A stretch of DNA of 64,000 nt from contig NZ_BNEL01000001.1 of NCBI RefSeq assembly GCF_018327685.1, positions 2,480,001 to 2,544,000 on the forward strand, given 5' to 3'. A program made the translations under genes and the position numbers. Under the pieces are notes generated by a model. The model ran no database searches and was not told the DNA's origin. It was given only the letters and a program-made list of their open reading frames with translations. Shown here piece after piece: positions 1-7,596 of this stretch. Source of the DNA: Streptomyces sp. TS71-3. Lineage in GTDB: Bacteria > Actinomycetota > Actinomycetes > Streptomycetales > Streptomycetaceae. Positions within the stretch are counted from its first letter, which is position 1. Each line of letters starts with the position of its first letter.

Positions 1-138
1 CGAACGTCGTGTGAAGGGGAGGGGAGCCGGTGGCGTCCAGTGGCTCTCCAGGCCGTACGCCGCCTTCCGGGCGGGCGCTCGGGCGGGCACTGTAGATGGG
101 AGGCCATACACCCTGACCCACAAGGCGGTGACAGGCTC

Positions 139-759
139 ATGTCAGCGGGCGCGCTTGATACGGCCACGGCAACCCCCGAGTTCCGGTTCGACGCCGGGCG
201 GATCTCCCTGGATCTGCTGGCGACCGCGCACCCCGCCGAACGTCTGGACTCCGTCCCACGCCTGCGGAGCTGGTGCACCGGCGAGGGCCTGGTCCCGCCC
301 GCGGCGGTGGCCGCGGTGCCCGGCGGCGCCGTGCTGCCGGGCGCCGACGCGCTCTGGCTGGTCGCCTTCCGGGAGCTGCGCGGGCACATCGGGAGCCTGG
401 TGCGGGGCGAGTTGGACGGGCGGCCCGCGCAGGGCGCCCTGGAGTGCGTCAACGCGCTGGCGCGCGAGGCACCGCCCGCGCCCCGGGCCGTGCGGAGCGG
501 CGACGGCACCCTCGTCCGCGCCCTGCACGCCGACCCCGGCTGCAACGCCCTGCTGGCCCTGCTCGCCCGGGACGCCGTCGACCTGCTCACCGACCCGGCG
601 GCCCGCAGCCGCCTGCGGCGGTGCGAGGGCGACAACTGCCCGCTCATCTACCTCGACACCTCCCGCGGCCGGCGCCGCCGCTGGTGCTCCAGCGGGGCCT
701 GCGGCAACCGGGAGCGGGTCGCCCGCCACCGGCGGCGGGCGGCACTGGCCCGCGTGTAG
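139..759 (+). CDS. CGNR zinc-finger (ABATE-type) protein
   Basis: Encodes 206 residues. The C-terminal ~45 residues hold a CGNR zinc finger: a Cys in RRCEGDNCPLIYLDTSR, then RRWCSSGACGNRERVARHR with the diagnostic CGNR. The N-terminal part (FRFDAGRISLDLLATAHPAE) fits the ABATE stress-response domain. The family is usually annotated as putative DNA-binding regulators, and the Arg-rich tail around the finger supports nucleic-acid binding, but the target is unknown. The ATG at 139 was chosen because the conserved domain starts about 13 residues later; no strong Shine-Dalgarno is visible. It is convergent with the TetR gene (82 bp between stops). A possible -10 lies near 90-97. Confidence 0.85.
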   Translation: MSAGALDTATATPEFRFDAGRISLDLLATAHPAERLDSVPRLRSWCTGEGLVPPAAVAAVPGGAVLPGADALWLVAFRELRGHIGSLVRGELDGRPAQGALECVNALAREAPPAPRAVRSGDGTLVRALHADPGCNALLALLARDAVDLLTDPAARSRLRRCEGDNCPLIYLDTSRGRRRRWCSSGACGNRERVARHRRRAALARV

Positions 760-841
760 CGCCCCGTCCGGTTGGGCCGGTCGGTCAGTCCGGGTGCGGG
801 TCGCGCACGGCGGGTCGCGGTCGGCCAGTCGGGTTCGGGCG

Positions 842-1462
842 TCAGTCCGCGTTCGGGGCGCGGCGGCGTACCAGCGGCAGGTACACCTCGTCGACGATCT
901 CGACGAGGACGTCGTCGGGGGCGCTCGGTACGCCGCGTACCACGAACTCGTTGCGCAGCAGGACCACGGCGACCGTCGCGACCCGGGGGTGGAGCGCCTC
1001 GGGCGAGGCCTCGCCGCGCGCGACCGCGCGTCCCAGCACGGTCAGCCAGGGGGCCGCCGCCGCGTCCGGTGACTGGTCCGGCAGTCGCGCGACGAGTTCC
1101 GCCGCCCCGCCGGCCGCGGCGAACAGCTCGCGCAGGATCCCGCCGAGCGGAGAGCCCCAGTGCCGGTTCGCCCGGCGCAGCAGCTCCAGGGCGTCCTCGC
1201 GCAGCTCGCCGGTGTCGGGCGGCCGTACCGCGGTGGCCAGCCGGCGGTAGGCGGCGATGCCGAGGGGCAGGCGGCCCGGCCAGCGGCGGTAGATGGCGTT
1301 CTTGTTGGTGCCGGCGCGGGCGGCGACCCTGTCCATCGTGAGCCCGGCGTACCCGGACTCCGAGAGCTCGTCGGCGGCGGCGCGCAGGATCGCGTCCTCC
1401 AGGGCGGCACCGCGGCGCCGCGTCCGCCCCGCTCCCGTACCGCTGGTCGAATCCGCTGCCAT
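842..1462 (-). CDS. TetR/AcrR-family transcriptional regulator
   Basis: Encodes 206 residues. An N-terminal helix-turn-helix runs from about 22 to 65 (ALEDAILRAAADELSES, then GLTMDRVAARAGTNKNAIYRRW), the classic TetR DNA-binding fold with the YRRW end of the recognition helix. The remaining ~140 residues are the all-helical ligand/dimer domain, which names no ligand. The ATG at 1462 follows a good ribosome site (GGGAAGG, 5 nt spacing); longer in-frame starts lack one. The gene is divergent from the sigma factor across ~340 bp and convergent with the CGNR gene. It most likely controls itself or a neighbour; no clear palindromic operator was found between 1463 and 1801. Confidence 0.9.
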   Translation of the reverse strand: MAADSTSGTGAGRTRRRGAALEDAILRAAADELSESGYAGLTMDRVAARAGTNKNAIYRRWPGRLPLGIAAYRRLATAVRPPDTGELREDALELLRRANRHWGSPLGGILRELFAAAGGAAELVARLPDQSPDAAAAPWLTVLGRAVARGEASPEALHPRVATVAVVLLRNEFVVRGVPSAPDDVLVEIVDEVYLPLVRRRAPNAD

Positions 1463-1801
1463 GGCACCTTCCCGTGAGCGCCACTGATCGTACCGTCGGC
1501 TCACCGGCCGGCTCCGGTGTCGCGCACAGCGTGCAAGGGTCCGCCGGATCGCTGCCGCGGCCGTCCCCGGAGTTGTGAGTTGCAGCACACAACGGAGCCA
1601 GGGAAGGCGATCCGAGCCCCGTTTCGCGCGCCCCGCGTCGCCCACGGCACCGGATCAAACACCCACCGAACACCCCCTAGCACTCCAAGTAGCCGAAGCG
1701 CGGCGATCGGTGCCGACCGGTGTCGAACTGTGCTGAACAGACCCCAGGTCCCGTGCGTATGAGCTGTGGGATGGCAGGGCCACGGGACATCGGAGGCGTG
1801 G
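1463..1801. other. Divergent intergenic region, TetR gene / sigma factor
   Basis: This 339-bp gap separates two divergent regulators and should carry both promoters. No convincing -10/-35 pair, operator palindrome, small ORF or RNA is visible. The stretch is somewhat less GC-biased than its flanks around 1670-1760. Confidence 0.4.
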
Positions 1802-2536
1802 GTGCGCAAGGATCTGGTCGTGGCCGACGAACGCCCGCACAGCCCACCGACCCCGCCGAACCAGGCCGGGGCGCCCGGCATGCCCGGCGCCCGGGCGCCC
1901 GGGGCGGTTCCCTCCCCGGGCCGCGCCGAGGGCCGGGGCGGCGCCCGCGTGCCCGCTCCCGCCCACCCGCCGGATCCGCGGGCCCCGCAGGGGCGCGGTG
2001 AGTACGACGGCGTTCCGCTGCCGGCGGCGGGGCCCGACGAGGAGCTGATGCGCGCCCTGTACCAGGAGCACGCGGGCCCGCTGTTCGGATACGTGCTGCG
2101 GCTGGTGGCGGGGGACCGCCAGCGCGCCGAGGACGTCGTCCAGGAGACGCTGATACGGGCCTGGAAGAACGCGGGACAGCTGCACCGGGCCACGGGTTCG
2201 GTCCGGCCCTGGCTGGTGACCGTCGCCCGGCGCATCGTCATCGACGGGCACCGCAGCCGGCAGGCCCGGCCGCAGGAGGTCGATCCCACGCCGCTGGAGG
2301 TGGTCCCCGCGGACGACGAGATCGACAGGGCGCTGTGGCTGATGACACTCTCGGACGCGCTCGGGGACCTCACCCCGGCACACCGCGATGTGCTGGTCGA
2401 GACCTATTTCAAGGGGCGGACGGTCAACGAGGCCGCCGAGGTGCTGGGCGTCCCGGGCGGCACCGTCCGCTCCAGGGTGTTCTACGCACTGCGTTCGCTG
2501 AAGCTCGCGCTGGAGGAACGGGGGGTGACGTCATGA
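1802..2536 (+). CDS. sigU: ECF-family RNA polymerase sigma factor
   Basis: Encodes 244 residues from a GTG preceded by GGAGG at 5 nt. Residues 1-78 are Pro/Ala/Gly-rich and probably disordered. Sigma region 2 follows at about 80-150 (LMRALYQEHAGPLFGYVLRL, AEDVVQETLIRAWKN, WLVTVARRIVIDGHRSR) and region 4 at about 175-240 (LTPAHRDVLVETYFKGRTV, then AEVLGVPGGTVRSRVF). There is no region 3, so it is an ECF sigma. It overlaps the anti-sigma gene by 4 bp (ATGA), so the pair is translationally coupled. Position and partner match S. coelicolor sigU/rsuA from memory; the symbol rests on synteny. A shorter start at ATG 2047 would cut into region 2 and is unlikely. Confidence 0.85.
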   Translation: MRKDLVVADERPHSPPTPPNQAGAPGMPGARAPGAVPSPGRAEGRGGARVPAPAHPPDPRAPQGRGEYDGVPLPAAGPDEELMRALYQEHAGPLFGYVLRLVAGDRQRAEDVVQETLIRAWKNAGQLHRATGSVRPWLVTVARRIVIDGHRSRQARPQEVDPTPLEVVPADDEIDRALWLMTLSDALGDLTPAHRDVLVETYFKGRTVNEAAEVLGVPGGTVRSRVFYALRSLKLALEERGVTS

Positions 2537-3417
2537 GCGCACACGGACCCGGTGAACCGGGCGCGTCCCCGCCCATCGACGACGTGCACGAGACGGTCGG
2601 GGCGTATGCCCTCGGCCTGCTGGAGCCGGCGGAGGCGAGCGCCTTCGAGGAGCACCTCGCGGGCTGCGAGCGGTGCGCGGAGCAGCTGGAGGAACTGGTC
2701 GGCCTGGGCCCGGTCCTGGCGGCCCTCGCCGACCTCCCGGACGCCCCCGACGCCCCCGCGCCGGCGGAGCCGCCCGCCCCGGTGCAGGAGCCGGCACGGC
2801 CCGAGCAGCCCGCACGGCCCGAGCAGCCCGCATCCGGTCGCCGGGCCGGGGCCGCCCGCCGCCGCCCGCCGGCCGCCCCGAGCCACCGGCTCGCGGACCG
2901 GCTCATGGGGGAGGTCGCCGCAGAGCGCGGGCGCCGGCGCAGGCGGGCCCGGTTCCTGGTGTCGGGCGCGGCGGCGCTGATCATCGCGGGGCCGCTGGCG
3001 GCACTCGGCCTGAGCGGCGGCGAGGACGCCGGGCAGCCGCGGCAGCCGGAGAGCGTCGCGCTGGCGGCCATGCCCGAGAAGGCCCACGCGACCGACGCGT
3101 CGACGAAGGTCAGCGCCACGCTGGGCCTCCAGAAGACCCCGTGGGGCACGGACACCGTGATGGAGCTGAAGAACGTCAAGGGCCCCCAGACGTGCTCCCT
3201 CGACGCGGTCGGCGAGGACGGCAGCCGCCAGACCATGACCTCCTGGACGGTGCCGTACTTCGGCTACGGCATCCCCGACAGCAAGGAGCCGGCGGGCAAG
3301 CTCCCGCTCTACGTACGCGGCACGGCCGCCTTCGACCTCAACCGCATCGACCACTTCGAGGTCCACACCCTGGACGGCAAGCACCTCGTGACGGTCCGGG
3401 CACCGCATCCGTCCTGA
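2533..3417 (+). CDS. rsuA: ZAS-type membrane anti-sigma factor
   Basis: Encodes 294 residues. An N-terminal zinc-binding anti-sigma domain contains HLAGCERC (H-x3-C-x2-C) at about residues 42-49. It is followed by a long Pro/Ala linker with repeated EQPARPEQPA, one transmembrane helix near residues 140-160 (FLVSGAAALIIAGPLAALGL), and an extracytoplasmic domain of ~130 residues (KVSATLGLQKTPWGTDTVME). This is the layout of anti-sigmas that hold an ECF factor at the membrane and sense an outside signal. The start codon overlaps the sigma stop, which implies equimolar synthesis. The zinc ligands suggest redox sensitivity, which is known for some ZAS proteins but not all. Confidence 0.88.
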   Translation: MSAHGPGEPGASPPIDDVHETVGAYALGLLEPAEASAFEEHLAGCERCAEQLEELVGLGPVLAALADLPDAPDAPAPAEPPAPVQEPARPEQPARPEQPASGRRAGAARRRPPAAPSHRLADRLMGEVAAERGRRRRRARFLVSGAAALIIAGPLAALGLSGGEDAGQPRQPESVALAAMPEKAHATDASTKVSATLGLQKTPWGTDTVMELKNVKGPQTCSLDAVGEDGSRQTMTSWTVPYFGYGIPDSKEPAGKLPLYVRGTAAFDLNRIDHFEVHTLDGKHLVTVRAPHPS

Positions 3418-3419
3418 CC

Positions 3420-4031
3420 CCCGGGCGGGGGCCACCGGCCGGGAGGGCCGGATTCCGTCGTCTCCGGACAGGCCGTGGGTGGGTGGTCGCTCGCGCAGTT
3501 CCCCGCGCCCCTGAGTGGCAGGGGCTGCGCCCCGAGAGGACTGCGGTCGATTACGACGAGGCAGTCGGGTTGCCACCCACCACAGCGGTCTCCGCGTACG
3601 TCCACCTGCCGGTGGTCGGGATGCGACAGAGATTGCCCCTTCGGGCCGGTGGCGACCTGACGTCCCCCACTGCCTGAAGGGCGTGGGAGGTGCCCCCAGT
3701 CGTGGCTTGTCGCGCAGTTCCCCGCGCCCCTGAGTGGGCCGGGGCGCAGCCCCGCCCAGGGGCTGGGCTGCGCCCCGATAGGGGCGCGGGGAACTGCGCG
3801 AGCAACCAGCCACCGGCAGGTGGTCCGGAAAATGACAGAAACCGCCCCTCCGAGGCGGGCGCGGCAGCGCGCGAAAGGGGCATCGGGCGACCCCGTCCCC
3901 CCCCGGCCCCCGTACGCCGACGACAACGCCCACACGCGCACCGGCAAACCGGCCCGACCAGGGCCCCCGCGCGCAACGGTCCCGTTTCGCGTACGGTAGA
4001 CGGCTGCCCAGCACGTCAGAAGGGGGTTTCG
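3420..4031. repeat. Intergenic repeat cluster R1
   Basis: This gene-free 612-bp stretch holds three copies of the 19-bp GCGCAGTTCCCCGCGCCCC element: forward at 3493 and 3712, inverse at 3781. It also has a copy of the second repeat family (CCCCCACTGCCTGAAGGGCG, 3664-3698), preceded by a block (3602-3660) that recurs at 34490-34553. The sequence between 3712 and 3799 can fold into one long hairpin and could terminate the anti-sigma transcript. Peptide frames through the repeats are artefacts. The helD-like promoter should lie near 3930-4015; none is obvious. Confidence 0.8.
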
Positions 4032-6503
4032 GTGGCCGCGCAGGAAGCCGTCGATCCATCCGCCGCACAGCCCGCACGCCCCGTGCCCGCACAGGGACCG
4101 GGTCCGGGACCCGAGCGCGGGTCCGATGCCGCGCCCGCGGCCACCGCCGCACCCGTTCCCGCGGCCGGAGCCGGCCCCACGGCCGGCTCCGCCGACTCCG
4201 TCCGCGAGGCCGAGGTCGCCGTGGAGCAGCGGCACCTCGACCGGGTCTACCGCCGCCTGGAAGAGAAGATCGACGAGGCGGAGTTCCTGATGAAGGACGC
4301 CGCCGAGCGCGGCAAGGTCGGCACGCCGGGTGCGCTCGCCGAGCGGGACGCACAGGTGTTCCGCGCCGGCATCCACCTGAACCGGCTGAACAACGAGTTC
4401 GAGGACTTCCTGTTCGGCCGCATCGACCTGCTCCAGGGCAAGGACGGCCAGAAGGGCCCGGACGGCGCCTACACGGCCCTGGAGCCGGCCGACGGCGCGG
4501 TCCGCACGCAGCGCGACGAGTCCGGCGCCTCGGGCACCCGCGCCTGCGCGGACATCGCCGAGACCCTGCACATCGGCCGGCTCGGCGTGCTGGACGCCGA
4601 CTACAGCCCGCTCGTCATCGACTGGCGCGCCCCGGCCGCGGCGCCGTTCTACCGCGCCACGCCGGTCGACCCGGGCCGCGTGGTGCGCCGCAGGGTGATC
4701 CGCTCCAAGGGCCGCCGCGTGCTGGGCGTGGAGGACGACCTGATGCGGCCGGAGCTGACCGCGTACGACGCCGGGGGCCACGAGCTCCCGGTGGTCGGCG
4801 ACGGCGCCCTGATGGCCGCGCTGGGGCGGGCCAGAAGCCACACGATGCACGACATCGTGGCCTCCATCCAGGCCGAGCAGGACATGGTGATCCGCGCCCC
4901 CGCCGCCTCGGTGACCCAGGTCGAGGGCGGCCCCGGCACCGGCAAGACCGCGGTCGCCCTGCACCGGGCCGCCTACCTGCTCTACCAGGACCGCCGGCGC
5001 TACGCCGGCGGCATCCTCGTGGTCTCCCCGACCCCGCTGCTCGTCGCCTACACGGAGGGCGTCCTGCCGGCCCTCGGCGAGGAGGGGCAGGTCGCGATCC
5101 GCGCGGTGGGCTCGCTGGTCGACGGCGTCGAGGCGACCCTCTACGACACGCCCGCGGTGGCCCGGGTCAAGGGCTCCACGCGCATGCTGAAGGTGCTCCG
5201 CAAGGCCGCGCGCGGCGCCCTGGACCTGCACCCTGGCGGCACGCCCGCGCGGCTGCGCGTGGTCGCCTTCGGCCGCCGCGTGGAGCTGGACGCCGACGAG
5301 CTGGCCGAGGTCCGCCGCACGGCCCTCGGCGGCACCGCCCCCGTCAACCTGCTGCGCCCGCGCGCCCGCAGGCTCCTGCTGGACGCGCTGTGGGCGAAGT
5401 CCGGCGCCGCGGGCCGGCACGACGACCCGGAGCTCGCGGCCGAACTGCGCGCGTCGTTCGACGAGGACATCACCTCGGAGGACGACTTCATCGCCTTCCT
5501 GGACGCCTGGTGGCCCGAGCTGACGCCGCGCGGCGTGCTGGCGGCGATGGCCGACGAGAAGCGCCTCGGCCGCGCCTCGCGGCGCGTCCTGAACCAGGGC
5601 GAGGTCCGCAGGCTGGCCCGCTCGCTGACCCGCGACGGCCTCTCCGTGCACGACGTGGCGCTGCTCGACGAGCTCCAGGCGGTCCTCGGCGCCCCGGCCC
5701 GCCCCGCGCGCAGCCGCGAGCTGGATCCGCTCGACCAGCTCAGCGGCCTGGACGAGCTGATGCCGACAGGGTGGTCGAACGGCGAGAGCACCCGCGAGCG
5801 TGCCGAGCGGCTGGCGAGGGAGCGCGTCGAGTACGCGCACGTCATCGTCGACGAGGCGCAGGACGTCACGCCGATGCAGTGGCGCATGATCGGCCGCCGC
5901 GGCCGGCACGCCACCTGGACGATCGTCGGCGACCCGGCGCAGTCCTCGTGGTCCGACCCGGACGAGGCCGCAGCCGCACGCGACGAGGCCCTGGGCGGCC
6001 GGCCGCGCCGCCGCTTCACGCTCACCGTCAACTACCGCAACCCCGCCGAGATCGCCGAACTCGCCGCGCAGGTGCTCGCCCTCGCCATGCCGGGCGCCAT
6101 GGCGCCGACCGCGGTACGGGCCACCGGGGTGCGGCCCCGGTTCGCCGTGGCCGCCGGCGGCGCGCGGGGCCTCGCGGGGGCGGTGCGCGAGGAGGCCGCC
6201 CGGCTGCTGGCGGAGGTGGACGGCACGGTCGGCGTGGTGGCCGCGATGCACCGCCGCGAGGAGGCCGCGCGCTGGCTGGAGGGCCTGGGCGACCGCGTGG
6301 TGGCCCTCGGCAGCCTGGAGGCCAAGGGGCTGGAGTACGACGCGACGGTGGTCGTCTCGCCCGCGGAGATCGCGGATGAGGGGCCTGCGGGGCTGCGGGT
6401 CCTGTACGTGGCGCTGACCCGCGCCACGCAGCAGCTCACGGTGGTCTCCACGGACCGCGACACCCCTGACGCGGCAGGAGTCCCGGACCTCCTCCGAGAG
6501 TGA
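4032..6503 (+). CDS. HelD-like UvrD-superfamily ATPase (RNA polymerase recycling)
   Basis: Encodes 823 residues. The N-terminal coiled-coil arm (EQRHLDRVYRRLEEKIDEAE) and the block IGRLGVLDADYSPLVIDWRA ... PFYRAT are typical of HelD proteins rather than DNA-repair UvrD. Walker A is at about residue 298 (EGGPGTGKTAVALHRAAYLL), Walker B at about 608 (VIVDEAQDVTPMQW), and superfamily-1 motifs V/VI lie near the C-terminus (LEAKGLEYDATVVVSPAEI, LYVALTRATQQLTVV). HelD proteins insert into RNA polymerase and release it from stalled complexes; some actinobacterial members give rifamycin tolerance. No rifamycin-associated palindrome was seen upstream, so a resistance role is not supported. GTG 4032 follows AGAAGGGGG. 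The gene is followed by repeat cluster R2. Confidence 0.85.
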   Translation: MAAQEAVDPSAAQPARPVPAQGPGPGPERGSDAAPAATAAPVPAAGAGPTAGSADSVREAEVAVEQRHLDRVYRRLEEKIDEAEFLMKDAAERGKVGTPGALAERDAQVFRAGIHLNRLNNEFEDFLFGRIDLLQGKDGQKGPDGAYTALEPADGAVRTQRDESGASGTRACADIAETLHIGRLGVLDADYSPLVIDWRAPAAAPFYRATPVDPGRVVRRRVIRSKGRRVLGVEDDLMRPELTAYDAGGHELPVVGDGALMAALGRARSHTMHDIVASIQAEQDMVIRAPAASVTQVEGGPGTGKTAVALHRAAYLLYQDRRRYAGGILVVSPTPLLVAYTEGVLPALGEEGQVAIRAVGSLVDGVEATLYDTPAVARVKGSTRMLKVLRKAARGALDLHPGGTPARLRVVAFGRRVELDADELAEVRRTALGGTAPVNLLRPRARRLLLDALWAKSGAAGRHDDPELAAELRASFDEDITSEDDFIAFLDAWWPELTPRGVLAAMADEKRLGRASRRVLNQGEVRRLARSLTRDGLSVHDVALLDELQAVLGAPARPARSRELDPLDQLSGLDELMPTGWSNGESTRERAERLARERVEYAHVIVDEAQDVTPMQWRMIGRRGRHATWTIVGDPAQSSWSDPDEAAAARDEALGGRPRRRFTLTVNYRNPAEIAELAAQVLALAMPGAMAPTAVRATGVRPRFAVAAGGARGLAGAVREEAARLLAEVDGTVGVVAAMHRREEAARWLEGLGDRVVALGSLEAKGLEYDATVVVSPAEIADEGPAGLRVLYVALTRATQQLTVVSTDRDTPDAAGVPDLLRE

Positions 6504-7037
6504 CCCTGCGGTTCGCCGGAGCCCCTTCCTGTCCGGGGCTGCGCCCCGATCCCCTGCCTGAAGGGGTGGCTTCGGTTGTTGCCGGACCCTCGGTGGGTGG
6601 GTGGTTGCTCGCGCAGTTCCCCGCGCCCCTTTGGTGCGGGGCTGCGCCCCGGTCGCCCGGCTGGAGGGGGTGGCTTCGGTTGTTGCCGGATCGTCGGTGG
6701 GTGGGTGGTTGCTCGCGCAGTTCCCCGCGCCCCCTTCATGGGCGCTTCGCGCCCTATCAGGGGCGCGGGGAACTGCGCGCTCAGCCACGACGGGGCCGAG
6801 AGTCCGCCGCCGGCCGGAAGGGGCAGTGTCTGCCCGGCAGGTGCCCGAGGCAGAGGCTGGGTGTGAAAGGGGCGCGGGGAACTGCGCGACAGCCACGACG
6901 GAGCGGAGAGCCCGCCGCCGGGCAGAAGGTGCAGTCTCTTCGCGGGGCGCGGGGCGCGGGGCGCGGGGCGCGGTGGCCGTACACCAACCGTGAGGGGTAC
7001 CGCACCTCGGCTCACACAGACGCGGCAGCGTCTGGAA
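6504..7037. repeat. Intergenic repeat cluster R2
   Basis: Directly 3' of the HelD-like gene are four copies of the 19-bp element: forward at 6611 and 6715, inverse at 6760 and 6869. The middle pair encloses a small second hairpin (GGGCGCTTCGCGCCC), giving a nested cruciform-like unit that recurs at 58874-58937. A direct duplication of about 105 bp (GGCTTCGGTTGTTGCCGGA) lies at 6569-6725. At 6941-6973 a 7-bp unit (GCGCGGG) repeats about five times. No gene is seen. Confidence 0.8.
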
Positions 7038-7065
7038 TTGCCTTGCAGGGATCGTTTGTTACCGT
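7038..7065 (+). promoter_or_regulatory. Candidate promoter of the 7072-7228 RNA
   Basis: TTGCCT (7038-7043) and TACCGT (7060-7065) with a 16-bp spacer resemble a Streptomyces housekeeping promoter (TTGnnn, TAnnnT). The expected transcription start is near 7072. This is based on pattern only. Confidence 0.35.
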
Positions 7066-7071
7066 GGACGT

Positions 7072-7228
7072 GGCACCGGCTCGATCCAAGCCCCCGGGCC
7101 CAACCATAGTCGCTTCGAGCGACCACTTGCCGCGAGGCGAGCATGGCGGGTCGGTGTCACCAGACTTCACCAGACGGCACATGGTGAGTGGAGAGGCCCG
7201 CGCCCTGTTTGGCGTGGGCCTCTTCCCG
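7072..7228 (+). ncRNA. Candidate structured small RNA with intrinsic terminator
   Basis: This ~157-nt segment has no plausible ORF but four consecutive stems: GTCGCT-tcg-AGCGAC (7109-7123), CTTGCC-gcga-GGCGAG (7126-7141, GNRA-like loop), TCACC/GGTGA (7167-7187), and a 13-bp stem (7192-7204 with 7211-7223) ending in a T-containing tail, like an intrinsic terminator. A promoter-like pair sits just upstream. The terminator is 370 bp before the malic enzyme start, so this could be a free small RNA or a leader/attenuator of that gene. It matches no RNA family I can name. Confidence 0.4.
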
Positions 7229-7311
7229 TTTCGCGTGGTCCCCGGTCGCCCCCCGGGCGACGTCCGCGCTCCCCCGTAAGGGCTTTCTGTTCTCTCCGGG
7301 GCCCCGCACCG

Positions 7312-7372
7312 TATACCTTGCGCTGCACACCGGATTTCACCGGAGAGCCTCTGCTCCCGGCCGGAGCAGAGG
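7312..7372 (+). promoter_or_regulatory. Malic enzyme leader: -10-like box and strong hairpin
   Basis: TATACC (7312-7317) is a good -10 candidate. About 30 bp downstream, a perfect 10-bp stem (CCTCTGCTCC / GGAGCAGAGG, 7348-7372, 5-nt loop) would lie in the 5' leader. No U-tract follows, so it may affect mRNA stability or act as a protein site rather than terminate. Confidence 0.35.
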
Positions 7373-7399
7373 CCCGGCTCCCGGAAGCTTCTCGTATGG

Positions 7400-7415
7400 T
7401 GGAATCCTGTTTCCA
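7400..7415. promoter_or_regulatory. IclR-type operator-like palindrome
   Basis: TGGAATCCTGTTTCCA is an inverted repeat of TGGAA/TTCCA, very close to the TGGAAA-centred operators known for IclR-family repressors such as IclR and AllR. It lies 182 bp upstream of the malic enzyme start. The binding protein is inferred, not known. Confidence 0.4.
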
Positions 7416-7596
7416 GAACAATGGCGAACAGTGCGGGAACTCCCCGTGCACCACCCCAGGCGGGTTACCACATACCCGGCGGTAGGTGCGACTATCGGAT
7501 GGCGCTCCCGTGAGAGATACGAACATCGGCACGAATCACGGCAACCGATTCACGGGCCGCGCGCACGCGAACAAGGGAAAGCAGAGGAAGTCGGCC

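Noticed and set aside
3475..3980. Recurring peptides such as AQFPAPL, SRSSPRP and GAGNCAS in many frames.
   Set aside because: They are translations of the 19-bp dispersed repeat in different frames and are not proteins.
3860..4031. Possible rifamycin-resistance (HelR) system for the HelD-like gene.
   Set aside because: No rifamycin-associated palindrome is visible upstream; only the HelD family assignment is supported.
3309..6896. A 1195-codon open frame on the minus strand opposite the HelD-like gene (and similar long frames opposite 13009-14538, 19449-22454, 22514-25051, 31167-34400).
   Set aside because: They mirror real genes in a high-GC genome with few stop codons, show Arg/Gly/Val-rich nonsense composition, and match no family.
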